A DNA stretch of 64,000 bases from contig NZ_JAUSUT010000001.1 in the NCBI RefSeq assembly GCF_030814215.1, forward strand, positions 372,001-436,000, in the 5' to 3' direction. Positions 25,085 through 35,182 of the stretch are shown here, one piece after another (position 1 is the stretch's first letter; the number at the start of each line of letters is the position of its first letter). The DNA is from Amycolatopsis thermophila (GTDB lineage Bacteria > Actinomycetota > Actinomycetes > Mycobacteriales > Pseudonocardiaceae). A program made the translations under genes and the position numbers. The notes under the pieces were generated by a model. It made no database searches. It was not told the DNA's origin and was given only the letters and a program-made list of their open reading frames with translations.

Positions 25085-26793
25085 TCCGCGACGCCGTGAC
25101 CTTCGAGGTCTTCCGCAACGCCGTCACCGGCATCGCCGACGAAATGGCGATCACGATCCTGCGCACCGCACACTCGCAGCTCGTCGCGTCCAGCATGGAC
25201 TTCTCCGCCGCGCTGTGCGACGCCCACGGCCGCGTCATCGCCCAGGCCAACACCCTGCCGGTGCACCTGGGGTCCATTCCTGACGCGATGGAGGAGATCT
25301 TCGCCGAGTTCGGCGACCGGATCCAGCCCGGTGACGTCTACCTGCTCAACGACCCGTCCCGCGGCGGCATGCACCTGCCCGACATCTTCGCGGTCGCCCC
25401 GGTGTTCGCCGGCACCGCGCTCCTGGGGTTCGCGGTCACCGTCGTCAACCACACCGACGTGGGCGGCTGGGCCGCCGGTTCGATGGCCGTGCAGTCGACG
25501 AGCATCTTCGCCGAAGGCATCCAGATCCCGCCGTCGCGCCTGATCGAGGCCGGCACCACGAACGAGACCTTCCTGCAGCTCATCCTGCGCAACGTCCGCG
25601 AACCCGACCTGCTGCGCGGCGACCTCGAATCCCAGCTGGCGGCCTGCCACACCGGGGCCGAGGGACTGCGTGCCCTCGCGGCGCGGCACGGTGTCGAACG
25701 GCTCGCCACCCTCAACGACGAACTGCTCGACTACTCCGAGACCCTGCTGCGCGCCGCGCTGGCCGAAGCGGTGCCGGGGACCTACGAGTTCACCGACCAC
25801 ATCGACGACGACGGACTCGGCTCCGGGCCGATCCCGATCGCGGTCAAGGCGACGCTGTCCGGGTCCGCGATCGAGCTCGACTTCACCGGTTCGGCACCGC
25901 AGGTCGGCTCCGCGCTCAACGCGACCGCGTCGTTCACCCGCTCCGCCTCCTACGCGGCCCTGCAGGGTGTCCTCGCCGCCGACATCCCGGCCAACAGCGG
26001 CTTCTACCGGCCGTTCACCTTCGTCATCCCGGAGGCGTCGATCCTCAACGGACAACGCCCCGCCGCGCGCGGTGCCCGTGGCCTGGTGGGTTTCCGGATC
26101 ATCGACGCGGTGCTCGGCGCGCTCGCCCCGGTGTTCCCCGCCCGGGTGCCCGCGGCCGGGGACGGCGGACCCGACGGGATCGCGATCGGGGTCGTCGGCG
26201 CGGACGGCGAATCCGCCGTGCTGTGGGATCCGCTGGCCGGCGCGTGGGGCGCCCGGCCGGACCGGGATGGGGTGGACGGGATCAGCTCGCTGGGCGCCAA
26301 CCTGACCAACACCCCGGTCGAGGAACTGGAACGCTCCGGTCACCTCCGCATCGACGGGTACGGCTACCTCCCGGACAGCGGCGGCGCGGGCCGGTGGCGC
26401 GGTGGTCTCGCGACCTTCCGCGACATGACGCTCCTGGCGCCCGAGGCCGCGGTGCAGATCAGGTCCGACCGGCGGAAGTTCCTGCCCTACGGACTGGCCG
26501 GCGGCGCGCCGGGAACGCCCTCGCTCAACGTGCTCGACCCCGGTGGCCCCGGCGAACGGGTACTGGAGTCCAAACCGCACTTCGTCATGACCGCGGGCAC
26601 CCGCCACCGCCACGTCACCGCCGGCGGCGGCGGCCACGGCCACCCGTTCGAACGCGAGCCGGAGCGGGTCCTCGACGACGTCCTCGACGGCAAAGTGACC
26701 CGCGAGGGAGCCGAGCGGGACTACGCCGTCGTGATCACCGCGAATGGTGTGATCGACGCGGGCGCCACCGCCCGGCTGCGCGGGCAGCGCTGA
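25081..26793 (+). CDS. hyuB: Hydantoinase/oxoprolinase subunit B
   Basis: A 570-residue HyuB-family subunit. Signature regions are SSMDFSAALCDAHGRVIAQANTLPVHLGSIPDAM (near 40-70), DVYLLNDPSRGGMHLPDIFAVAPVF with likely metal ligands (Asp/His), and VVNHTDVGGWAAGSM. The C-terminal GGGGHGHPFEREPERVLDDV motif is typical. It is the catalytic partner of HyuA, to which it is translationally coupled. Together they should open a lactam or cyclic ureide ring with ATP. Confidence 0.92.
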   Translation: MIRDAVTFEVFRNAVTGIADEMAITILRTAHSQLVASSMDFSAALCDAHGRVIAQANTLPVHLGSIPDAMEEIFAEFGDRIQPGDVYLLNDPSRGGMHLPDIFAVAPVFAGTALLGFAVTVVNHTDVGGWAAGSMAVQSTSIFAEGIQIPPSRLIEAGTTNETFLQLILRNVREPDLLRGDLESQLAACHTGAEGLRALAARHGVERLATLNDELLDYSETLLRAALAEAVPGTYEFTDHIDDDGLGSGPIPIAVKATLSGSAIELDFTGSAPQVGSALNATASFTRSASYAALQGVLAADIPANSGFYRPFTFVIPEASILNGQRPAARGARGLVGFRIIDAVLGALAPVFPARVPAAGDGGPDGIAIGVVGADGESAVLWDPLAGAWGARPDRDGVDGISSLGANLTNTPVEELERSGHLRIDGYGYLPDSGGAGRWRGGLATFRDMTLLAPEAAVQIRSDRRKFLPYGLAGGAPGTPSLNVLDPGGPGERVLESKPHFVMTAGTRHRHVTAGGGGHGHPFEREPERVLDDVLDGKVTREGAERDYAVVITANGVIDAGATARLRGQR

Positions 26794-26851
26794 AATCCAT
26801 GTCCACCAACACCACGGAGACACCAGCCCTTCTCACCGATTGGACCTCCCG

Positions 26852-28180
26852 ATGGACTCCACCGCCGCTACCACCCGGGCCGTCGTCGCGCCACGCACGT
26901 GGCGCAAGGTCGGCTTCCGGATCATCCCGCTGGTCGGCCTGGCCTACGTGGCGAGCTACATCGACCGTGCCAACGTCGGCTACATCGCCGCGCCCATGTC
27001 CCGGGACCTGCACCTGACGAGCGGCCAGATCGGCCTCGCCGCGGGTCTGTTCTTCATCGGCTACATCCTCGTGGAAGTGCCGAGCAACATGATGCTCAGG
27101 CGGTTCGGCGCGCGGAAGTGGATCGCCCGCATCATGATCACCTGGGGTCTGGTCACGGCGGCGACCGCGGCCGTGAACTCGGCGGCGACGTTGTTCCTCG
27201 CGCGGTTGCTGCTCGGGCTCGCCGAAGCCGGCCTGGCCGCCGGGATCCTGCTCTACCTGACGTTGTGGTTCCCGCGCCGCCAGCGCTCCTGGGCGTTGTC
27301 CGCCTTCTTCCTGATGACCCCGGTGTCCTCGGTCATCGGCTCTCCGCTGGCCGCCGCGCTGCTGGAGTGGGGTCAGAACCTGTTCGGCATCGCGGGCTGG
27401 CGGTCGCTGTTCCTCGTCGAGGGCGTCCTGACGATCCTGGTCAGCATCCTGATCCTCGCCTTCCTGCCGGACCGCCCGGGGAACGCGCGCTGGCTCGACG
27501 ACCGGGAGAAGGCCGCCATCGAGGCCACGCTGGCCGCCGAAACCGACGAGCACCGCGCCCGCGGGGCGCTCACCGGGCTGCGCCAGGCGCTGACCAGCGG
27601 CCGGGTCTGGCTGATGGCCGTGACGTGGTTCGCGATCGCGTTCGGCCTGTACCCGCTGCAGTTCTTCCTGCCCACGATGATCCGGTCCATCACGCACAGC
27701 ATCGGCAAGTCCGGTGATGTCAGCAGTGTGCTGCTGTCCGCCATCCCGTACGCGGTGGCCGTGCTCGCCCTGCTTCTCTGGGCCCGCTTCGCCGCCCGCC
27801 GGACGGCGGTCACCGCGACGGCCGTCCCGATGACCGTCGGGGTGGCAGGGCTGCTGCTGGCCACCTTCACCAGCAGCGGCACCCTGTTCGTGGTCGCGGT
27901 CTGCGTGAGCGTCGCCGGGATCATGACCGCGATGCCGCAGTTCTGGCGGATCCCGGCGATCGGCCTGACCGGCGCGGCGGCCGCGTCCGGGATCGCGCTG
28001 ATCAACTCGGTCAGCAACGTCAGCGGGTTCGTCGGCCCCTACTTCACCGGGGCCATCGCGTCCGCGACCGGCAGCTTCACCTGGGCGCTGCTGGCCATCG
28101 CGATCATCATGACCGCCGGGCTGGCCGTCCTGCTCAGCGTGGGCCGCCGGATGGAACGGCTGGACGGGAGCCTGTCGTGA
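26852..28180 (+). CDS. MFS transporter, anion:cation symporter (ACS) type
   Basis: A 442-residue, roughly 12-helix major facilitator. The segment YVASYIDRANVGYIAAPMSRDLHL, the GLFFIGYILVEVPSNMMLRRFGARKWIARIM motif A region and GLAEAGLAAGILLYLTLWFPRRQRSWALS are typical of ACS members, which import organic anions such as tartrate, phthalate or hexuronates. It probably brings in the substrate of the HyuAB pathway. The ATG at 26852 is used; a TTG 12 bases earlier is possible. Confidence 0.88.
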   Translation: MDSTAATTRAVVAPRTWRKVGFRIIPLVGLAYVASYIDRANVGYIAAPMSRDLHLTSGQIGLAAGLFFIGYILVEVPSNMMLRRFGARKWIARIMITWGLVTAATAAVNSAATLFLARLLLGLAEAGLAAGILLYLTLWFPRRQRSWALSAFFLMTPVSSVIGSPLAAALLEWGQNLFGIAGWRSLFLVEGVLTILVSILILAFLPDRPGNARWLDDREKAAIEATLAAETDEHRARGALTGLRQALTSGRVWLMAVTWFAIAFGLYPLQFFLPTMIRSITHSIGKSGDVSSVLLSAIPYAVAVLALLLWARFAARRTAVTATAVPMTVGVAGLLLATFTSSGTLFVVAVCVSVAGIMTAMPQFWRIPAIGLTGAAAASGIALINSVSNVSGFVGPYFTGAIASATGSFTWALLAIAIIMTAGLAVLLSVGRRMERLDGSLS

Positions 28181-28734
28181 GCACCGCACTGATCATCGGC
28201 GACATCCAGCGGGGCATCACCGACGGCTACCCGTTCGCCAGGCAGGTCGTGCCCCCGCTGACCGAACTGCTCCCCCGCGCCCGCGCGGCCGGTGTCCTCG
28301 TGGTGTTCGTCCACTTCGGATTCCGCGCCAACGGGGCCGACGTGCCGCCGGACAACGCGATGTTCCGGACGTTCTTCGACGCCGGGGAAGCCTTCCACGA
28401 GGGTTCGGCCGGCACTCAGATCGCGTTGCCGGTCTCCGGCGAGGACGTGGTCGTGCTCAAACGCCGCGCCAGCGCCTTCGCCGGCACCGACCTCGACCTC
28501 GTGTTGCGCGCCCGCGGTGTCCGCACACTCGCGATCGCCGGGGTCGCCACGAGCGCGATGGTGGCCGCGACCTGCTACGACGCCGCCGACCGCGGCTACG
28601 GGGTGACCGTGCTGCGGGACGGGTGCGCCGACGGGGACCCGGCGATGCACGACTTCTTCATGGACGCCGTCTTCCCCAGCCGGGGATTCGGTGTGGTGCC
28701 CTGCGCGGGCTGGACCCCGGGACGGGACGCGTGA
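28177..28734 (+). CDS. Isochorismatase-fold hydrolase lacking the canonical Cys
   Basis: A 185-residue isochorismatase/cysteine-hydrolase family protein. Asp9 (IIGDIQRG) and Lys95 (VVLKRRASAF) of the triad are present. In the third motif (GVATSAMVAAT, residues 122-132) Met128 occupies the place of the nucleophilic Cys; a Cys at 133 is five residues further on. N-carbamoylsarcosine amidases, which would fit a hydantoin pathway, need that Cys, so hydrolysis of a carbamoyl amino acid is uncertain. The GTG overlaps the transporter stop and its TGA overlaps the next GTG. Confidence 0.82.
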   Translation: MSTALIIGDIQRGITDGYPFARQVVPPLTELLPRARAAGVLVVFVHFGFRANGADVPPDNAMFRTFFDAGEAFHEGSAGTQIALPVSGEDVVVLKRRASAFAGTDLDLVLRARGVRTLAIAGVATSAMVAATCYDAADRGYGVTVLRDGCADGDPAMHDFFMDAVFPSRGFGVVPCAGWTPGRDA

Positions 28735-29915
28735 ACGCCGCATTGCTGCACCGGCTCCGGACGGAGCTGGACGATCGCCGGGCGAGGACCGGGTTGCGCC
28801 GCGACCTGGTGGTCTCCGGTCCGCAGGGGCCGGCGCTCGGCGTGGACGGCGAGACGCTGGTGAACCTCGCCGCCAACGACTACCTCGGGCTCGCCGGTGA
28901 CCCCGAGGTCCTCGACGCGGCCCAGCGGGCGGTGCGGGAGCTGGGAGTCGGGGTCACCGCGGGACGGGTGCTGTGCGGCACGCGGGAGGTCCACGGCCTG
29001 CTCGAGGCCGCCATCGCCGAGCTGGTCGGGACCGAGGACGCCGCACTCCACGGCTCGTGCTTCGACGCGAACCTCGGCGTGTTCGACGCCCTGCTCGGCC
29101 GGGACGACGTCGTCTTCAGCGACGCGCTCAACCACGCCAGCCTGATCGACGGCATCCGGCTGGCACCGGCCCGGCGGCACGTGTTCCCGCACGCCGACCT
29201 CGACGAGCTCGAACGCGGCCTCGCCGGGGCCGCGGACGCGCGCCACCGGGTCGTCGTCACCGACGGCGTGTTCAGCATGGACGGCGACATCGCCCCGCTG
29301 CCCCGGCTGTGTGAACTGGCGGAACGCTACGACGCGGTGCTCGTGGTCGACGACTCGCACGCCACGGGGGTGCTGGGCGCGAGCGGCGCGGGCACCGCCG
29401 AGCACTTCGGGCTCACCGGCCGCGTCGACGTGCTGACCGGGACGCTGGGCAAGGCGCTGGGCGGTGGCGCCGGCGGTTTCGTCGCCGGTTCCCGTGCGGT
29501 CGTGGAGACCGTGCGCCAGGTCTCGCGTCCCTACGTCTTCACCAACGCGTTGGCTCCGGCGCTGGCCGTCGCGGCGCTGACCGCGATCGGCATCGCGCGG
29601 CGGCGTCCCGATCTGCGCGAGCGGCTGGCCGCCAACACCGTGTGGCTCCGCGGGGCGTTGCGCGACCTCGGGTACGAGGTGCTGCCGGGCGAGCACCCGA
29701 TCATCCCGGTGATGCTGCGGGGCGGCTCGCTGGCCCGTGACGTGTCGGCGGCGCTGCGGCGCGAAGGTGTCCTCGCCTTCGCGCTGGCCCACCCGGTCGT
29801 CCCGGCCGGTGCGGAACGGATCCGGGTGCAGGTCTCGGCGGCGCACACGCCGGACCAGCTCGAGCTCGCGGCGGCCGCCTTCGCCCGCGCACGTGCCGTC
29901 CTGGCGGCCGCATGA
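28731..29915 (+). CDS. kbl: Glycine C-acetyltransferase-like (2-amino-3-ketobutyrate CoA ligase)
   Basis: A 394-residue alpha-oxoamine synthase (PLP). It resembles E. coli Kbl more than BioF: SCFDANLGVFDALLG, FSDALNHASLIDGIRL, TDGVFSMDGDIAPL, the PLP lysine in TGTLGKALGGGAGGF, HPIIPVMLRGG and SAAHTPDQ near the end all match Kbl blocks. Kbl cleaves 2-amino-3-oxobutyrate with CoA into glycine and acetyl-CoA. Here the acyl group may differ. It is sandwiched by four-base overlaps between the isochorismatase-fold gene and the SDR gene. Confidence 0.85.
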   Translation: MNAALLHRLRTELDDRRARTGLRRDLVVSGPQGPALGVDGETLVNLAANDYLGLAGDPEVLDAAQRAVRELGVGVTAGRVLCGTREVHGLLEAAIAELVGTEDAALHGSCFDANLGVFDALLGRDDVVFSDALNHASLIDGIRLAPARRHVFPHADLDELERGLAGAADARHRVVVTDGVFSMDGDIAPLPRLCELAERYDAVLVVDDSHATGVLGASGAGTAEHFGLTGRVDVLTGTLGKALGGGAGGFVAGSRAVVETVRQVSRPYVFTNALAPALAVAALTAIGIARRRPDLRERLAANTVWLRGALRDLGYEVLPGEHPIIPVMLRGGSLARDVSAALRREGVLAFALAHPVVPAGAERIRVQVSAAHTPDQLELAAAAFARARAVLAAA

Positions 29916-30706
29916 GCACCGCACCGGGGCTCGGCGCGCCCACCAGCGCCGACAGCAGCGAACTCGCCGGCCGGGTCGCGGTCGTCACCGGCGGCGCGAG
30001 CGGCATGGGACTGGCCACCGCGCACGCCCTCGCCCGCCGCGGAGCGACCGTCGCCGTGTTCGACCTCGCCGCACCCGGCCGCGCCGACCTGGCGGCCACG
30101 CTGGAGGTCGCACCCGGCCGGGTCTGTTCGACGGCAGTGGACATCACCCACGCCGACGCGGTCCGCGACGCGTTCGACGCGCTGCTGGCCGGCTACTCGC
30201 GGCTGGACATCCTCGTCAACGCCGCGGGGATCGCGCCGCCGACCCCGTTCGACGACATCACCGAGAACGAGTGGAACCGGGTGCTCGCGGTGAACGTGCA
30301 CGGCACGTTCCTGTGCTGCCGGCAAGCGCTGCCCGCGATGCGCGCCGGACGGTGGGGGCGGATCGTCAACTTCTCCTCCACCGCGGGCAAGACGATCAGC
30401 ACCGCGGGCGGGGCGCACTACACCACGGCCAAGCACGGGGTCCTCGGCCTGACCCGGCACCTGGCGAAGACCTGCGGACCCGACGGTGTCACCGTGAACG
30501 CCGTCTGTCCCGGGCTCATCGACACGCCGATGGCCCGCGCCCTGCTGCCCGACGAGACGCTCGAGCGCGTCACCCGGTCGTTCCCGGTACCCCGCGTCGG
30601 GCAGGCGTGGGAAGTCGCGGAACTCGTGGCGTTCCTCGCCTCCGACCGGGCGGCCTACATCACCGGCGCGGCCGTGGACATCAACGGCGGCGACCTCATC
30701 ATCTGA
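29912..30706 (+). CDS. Short-chain dehydrogenase/reductase
   Basis: A 264-residue SDR with the cofactor motif VVTGGASGMGLA (near 24-35), NAAGIA, catalytic Ser in NFSSTAG and YTTAK (Tyr-x3-Lys). The Asp in VAVFDLA after strand 2 suggests NAD rather than NADP. Directly after the kbl-like gene it is in the place a threonine 3-dehydrogenase would occupy in a tdh-kbl operon, so it may oxidise a 2-amino-3-hydroxy acid to the Kbl substrate. This is inference from order. The ATG overlaps the kbl stop. Confidence 0.85.
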   Translation: MSTAPGLGAPTSADSSELAGRVAVVTGGASGMGLATAHALARRGATVAVFDLAAPGRADLAATLEVAPGRVCSTAVDITHADAVRDAFDALLAGYSRLDILVNAAGIAPPTPFDDITENEWNRVLAVNVHGTFLCCRQALPAMRAGRWGRIVNFSSTAGKTISTAGGAHYTTAKHGVLGLTRHLAKTCGPDGVTVNAVCPGLIDTPMARALLPDETLERVTRSFPVPRVGQAWEVAELVAFLASDRAAYITGAAVDINGGDLII

Positions 30707-30756
30707 CGCCGTCCGACGCGACCGCGCGCGGACGACCCCACCAGAAAGCGAGCACC

Positions 30757-32253
<1,497 letters not shown>

Positions 32254-32264
32254 GCGGACCCCGT

Positions 32265-32293
32265 CGCTCCCGCCGGCTAGGCCGGCGGGAGCG
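32265..32293. terminator. Bidirectional terminator between mmsA and gntR
   Basis: A perfect 13-bp inverted repeat (CGCTCCCGCCGGC and its complement) with a three-base loop. It lies between the convergent ends of mmsA and the GntR gene. The TAG stop of the GntR gene begins at the edge of the hairpin loop. Confidence 0.82.
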
Positions 32294-33047
32294 AGGCCGG
32301 CATCTCGATGTGCGCCCTGCTCACGGAGGCGCTCCCGGCGAGGACCTGGATGACGTCGTGCCGCACGCGCTCACACCGGTTGCGCATCGCCGCCTCGGCG
32401 CCGTCCGCGTCGCGGTCCCGCAGCCGCTCGAAGATGACTTTCAGCTCGCCGGGTGGGCTCGCGGCGCTGGGCGCGATCAACGCCGCCATCCGCAGGACCC
32501 GTTCCAGCTCGTCGACCACGTCGACGATCGCCTTGGCGAGGCGGTTGTTGCCGGCGCTGTTGGCGATGACGGCCTCGAACTCGACCGCGGCCCGCAGCGC
32601 CTCCTCCTGTTCCACCTCACCCGCCGCGAGTGCGAAGTGGACCTCGGACAGCGCTTCGAGCCGCGCGAGCGCCGGCGCGGGCACACCGCGGCGCGCGGCC
32701 TGGGCGGCGGCCGCGCCGGACAGCAGTGTCCGCAAGGCGCAGAGGTCGTCGGTGTCCTGCAACGTGATCGGGCTGACGACGTACCCCGCGCGCGGCAGTG
32801 CCGTCACGAGCCCGTCGCGCCGCAGCCGCGCGAGCGCCTCGCGCACCGGTGTCTTGCTGATGCCCCACTGCTGCGCCAGCGAGGCCTCGGTGAAGCTGCT
32901 GCCGGGCGGCAGCGTGAGGTCGATGATCTGGCGCCTGATCGCCCGGTACGCCTGGCCGGTGCGGTCGAGTCCGGCGTCCGCCCGGCCGACCAGCAGCAGG
33001 GCGGGGATGTGGGGCGTTCCCGTGATCACGGAATGGATGTCAGGCAC
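32277..33047 (-). CDS. GntR-family regulator with FCD domain
   Basis: A 256-residue repressor. The N-terminal winged helix-turn-helix spans about residues 28-95 (AYRAIRRQIIDLTLPPGSSFTEASLAQQWGISKTPVREALARLRRDGLV). The C-terminal FCD ligand domain follows, with metal-binding His/Asp positions partly replaced (EFEAVIANSAGNN). Such proteins sense organic acids. It sits between the hyu operon and the divergent aminotransferase gene and probably represses both through the shared motif near 22950 and 33094. The GTG at 33047 is used; the unusually long N-terminal arm (about 27 residues) leaves the start open. Confidence 0.87.
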   Translation of the reverse strand: MPDIHSVITGTPHIPALLLVGRADAGLDRTGQAYRAIRRQIIDLTLPPGSSFTEASLAQQWGISKTPVREALARLRRDGLVTALPRAGYVVSPITLQDTDDLCALRTLLSGAAAAQAARRGVPAPALARLEALSEVHFALAAGEVEQEEALRAAVEFEAVIANSAGNNRLAKAIVDVVDELERVLRMAALIAPSAASPPGELKVIFERLRDRDADGAEAAMRNRCERVRHDVIQVLAGSASVSRAHIEMPASLPPA

Positions 33048-33093
33048 TTGGACAGTGTATCAGCAGCGCAGAGCAAGATATTTTTCCGAAAAT

Positions 33094-33124
33094 CTGATAT
33101 CTCAACGATGATAAGGTGATCCCA
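33094..33124 (+). promoter_or_regulatory. Second copy of the hyu-cluster operator motif
   Basis: CTGATATCTCAAC (33094-33106) and GTGATCCCA (33116-33124) match the pair before hyuA. The second block runs into the ATG of the aminotransferase gene, and the region is AT-rich (AAGATATTTTTCC at 33075-33087), fitting a divergent promoter shared with the GntR gene. Confidence 0.5.
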
Positions 33125-34299
33125 TGCTGCGTTCCGCCTCGGAGTCCTGGTCCCTCCCCGCCTCGACGCTTCTCCCCACGATGGGGGCGATGGCCACGCG
33201 TGACCGGGCAGCCCGTGCCGCGCGCGACGGGGTCGCGGTCCTCCCGCTCGTGGGCGCCCCGGTCCTGCCGATGCCCGAGCACGTGCGGCAAGCGGTCAGG
33301 CAGGCGATGGACCAGCCCGACCCGCGCGACAGCCGCGGCCTGCCCGAGCTCCGCGCGGCGATCGCCGCCGAACTCGAGCGCGAGAACGGTCTGCACGTCG
33401 ATCCCGAGCGCCGCCTGCTGATCACGCACGGGGCAATGCAGGGCCTGTCCCTCGTGCTGCGCACGGTGCTCGCCCCGGGCGAGGAGGTGATCGTGCCGTC
33501 CCCCACCTTCTTCTTCGACGGCCCGATCCGCGAGGCGGGCGCGACCGCCGTGCACGTCCCCGCGCACGAGCGCGACGGCTGGGCGCTCGACCTCGAAGCC
33601 CTTGAGGCCGCCGTGACGCCCCGCAGCCGGGTTCTGCTCCTGTGCAACCCGAACAACCCGACCGGCTACCTCCCCGATGCCGCGACCGTCGCCGCGGTGG
33701 CCGACCTCGCCGCCCGCCACGGGCTCCTCGTCGTCTCCGACGACTCGTGGCAGCACTTCACCTTCGACGGCCGCCGCTACCAGCCGGTCGAGGCGTTCGC
33801 CGATCGCTGGCCGCACCTGGTCACCGTCACCAGCCTCAGCAAGTACTACTCGCTCGCGAGCTGGCGGGTCGGCTACGTCCTGGCACCACCGCCGGTCATC
33901 GACGCGATCGAGCGCCGGTTCCAGTGGGAGGCGGTCTGTTGTGGCGCGGTCCCGCAGCACGCCGCGATCGCCACCCTCACCGGGCCGCGCGACTGGCTCG
34001 ACCAGGCGCTGTCCACCTACCAGGCCAAGCGCGACCGCGTGTGCGACGGCATCGCCGCGAGCGGCCTTCCCGAACCCGTGCGGCCGGCGGCGGGCGCGTT
34101 CCTCCTGGTCGACTGCGCGAGCCTCGGTGACACCCCGGACGACATCGACCGCGTGCTCCTGCGGCACGGCATCGCGAGCATCCGCGGCGGCGACCTGCAC
34201 GCCCCCGGCACGCACGTCCGCCTCACGTTCGGCTCACCGGAGCCCGTGCTCGACGAGCTGGTCCACCGCCTCGCCGCGGCCCGCCGCGAAGCCCGCTGA
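33124..34299 (+). CDS. Class I/II PLP aminotransferase
   Basis: A 391-residue fold-type I aminotransferase. Key blocks are CNPNNPTGYLPD (near 179-190), SDDSWQHFTFDG and the PLP lysine in SLSKYYSLASWRVGYVLAP (near 240). The C-terminal Arg region THVRLTFG suggests a carboxylate substrate. Transcribed away from the GntR gene, it likely belongs to the same regulon and may supply the amino-group transfer that yields a semialdehyde or keto acid for MmsA. The start ATG is very close to the operator-like motif and its ribosome-binding site (AAGG) is weak. Confidence 0.88.
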   Translation: MLRSASESWSLPASTLLPTMGAMATRDRAARAARDGVAVLPLVGAPVLPMPEHVRQAVRQAMDQPDPRDSRGLPELRAAIAAELERENGLHVDPERRLLITHGAMQGLSLVLRTVLAPGEEVIVPSPTFFFDGPIREAGATAVHVPAHERDGWALDLEALEAAVTPRSRVLLLCNPNNPTGYLPDAATVAAVADLAARHGLLVVSDDSWQHFTFDGRRYQPVEAFADRWPHLVTVTSLSKYYSLASWRVGYVLAPPPVIDAIERRFQWEAVCCGAVPQHAAIATLTGPRDWLDQALSTYQAKRDRVCDGIAASGLPEPVRPAAGAFLLVDCASLGDTPDDIDRVLLRHGIASIRGGDLHAPGTHVRLTFGSPEPVLDELVHRLAAARREAR

Positions 34300-34323
34300 C
34301 CGAACCGCGGGGATGTGCGCGGG

Positions 34324-34565
34324 TCAGGCGCTGGGTTGTCGCGAGCGGCTGCTCGACGTGCGGGTGATCGCTGCGGTGAGCTCGGCCTGCCGCCGGTAGC
34401 CGTCGACGGCGGCGAGCTTGATCTCCTCGTAGCCGCGCACCACGTCGGGCAGTCCGGCGAGCTCGTGATCACCTCGCGGTACTCGCCGACCAACTGCCAC
34501 TCGACGCGCCGCACCCCGGCGTAGCCGGAGACGTCCAGGCGAGTGCCCCGGCGGAACGCCTGCAG
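34324..34565 (-). pseudogene. Indolepyruvate ferredoxin oxidoreductase, C-terminal remnant
   Basis: The minus strand carries two out-of-frame pieces of the C-terminus of this large enzyme: RLDVSGYAGVRRVEWQLVGEYREVI (about 34485-34560), then LPDVVRGYEEIKLAAVDGYRRQAELTAAI (about 34365-34460) ending in a stop at 34324. The piece normally between them is lost together with a frame change near 34465. Nothing of the remaining protein is present in the window. It is debris, probably left by the rearrangements that put the integrase fragments next to it. Confidence 0.65.
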
Positions 34566-34580
34566 GTTCGCCGGCACGGC

Positions 34581-34990
34581 GGTGCCGTTCCCACCCGCGG
34601 CTACGTCGCCGTCTTCGACGAGGACATCGTCCGCCACTACATCGCCTTCCTCGACGACCGCCGCGACCTGCGACCGATCGAGGAGTACCGCGAGGCCACC
34701 AGCGAGGAATGGGCCGAGTTCGACGAGCACTTCGACAAGCGCAAGGTCGAGCTCGGCTCCTGCGGGCGTCCCTACGGCACGGCCTGCCAGCACGAACACG
34801 CCTGCATCCGCTGCCCGATGCTGCACGTCAACCCCAAGATGCTGGCCCGGCTCGACGACCTCGAAGCCGACCTGCTCGACCGCCGCACCCGCGCACAAGC
34901 CGGATGGTGGGTCGGCGAGATCGAAGGCAATGACATGCCCCTCACTTTCCTGCGCGCCACGCGCGACGACACGCACCTGCGAGTACAAGG
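34581..34990 (+). pseudogene. Site-specific integrase remnant (C-terminal zinc-finger-like tail)
   Basis: In one frame the strand encodes GYVAVFDEDIVRHYIAFLDDRR, EEYREATSEEWAEFDEHFDKRKVELGSCGRPYGTACQHEHACIRCPMLHVN and DLLDRRTRAQAGWWVGEIEGNDMPLTFLRA, the C-terminal tail of a family of large actinobacterial tyrosine recombinases. No start codon or catalytic domain precedes it; the upstream sequence is the oxidoreductase fragment on the other strand. Non-functional. Confidence 0.7.
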
Positions 34991-35178
34991 TCGCCCTGCT
35001 GAAGAAGGCGGAGCGCGAGTTGCTCGGATATCCACATCCGCGTCGAGTGCCGCCCGGTGTCTACGCCGGGCAGGCCATCGGCATCAGCACCGATGAAATC
35101 GGGCGAGCCCGAGACGCCGGCGTCGGGTTCCTGCGCAACGTCTTCGCACTGCTCGAACTCGGCTTCGACCGGGAATGA
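34984..35178 (+). other. Open tail of unknown origin between integrase fragments
   Basis: A frame without its own start encodes about 64 residues with plausible protein character (AERELLGYPHPRRVPPGVY ... STDEIGRARDAGVGFLRNVFALLELGFDRE) and ends in TGA at 35176. I do not recognise it. It is probably the 3' remnant of another gene of the lost mobile element. Confidence 0.35.
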
Positions 35179-35182
35179 GACC

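Noticed and set aside
34543-35178. A 211-codon gene
   Set aside because: Its first two thirds are Ser/Thr/Ala-rich shadow of the integrase fragment in another frame; only the last ~64 codons have protein character and lack a start.
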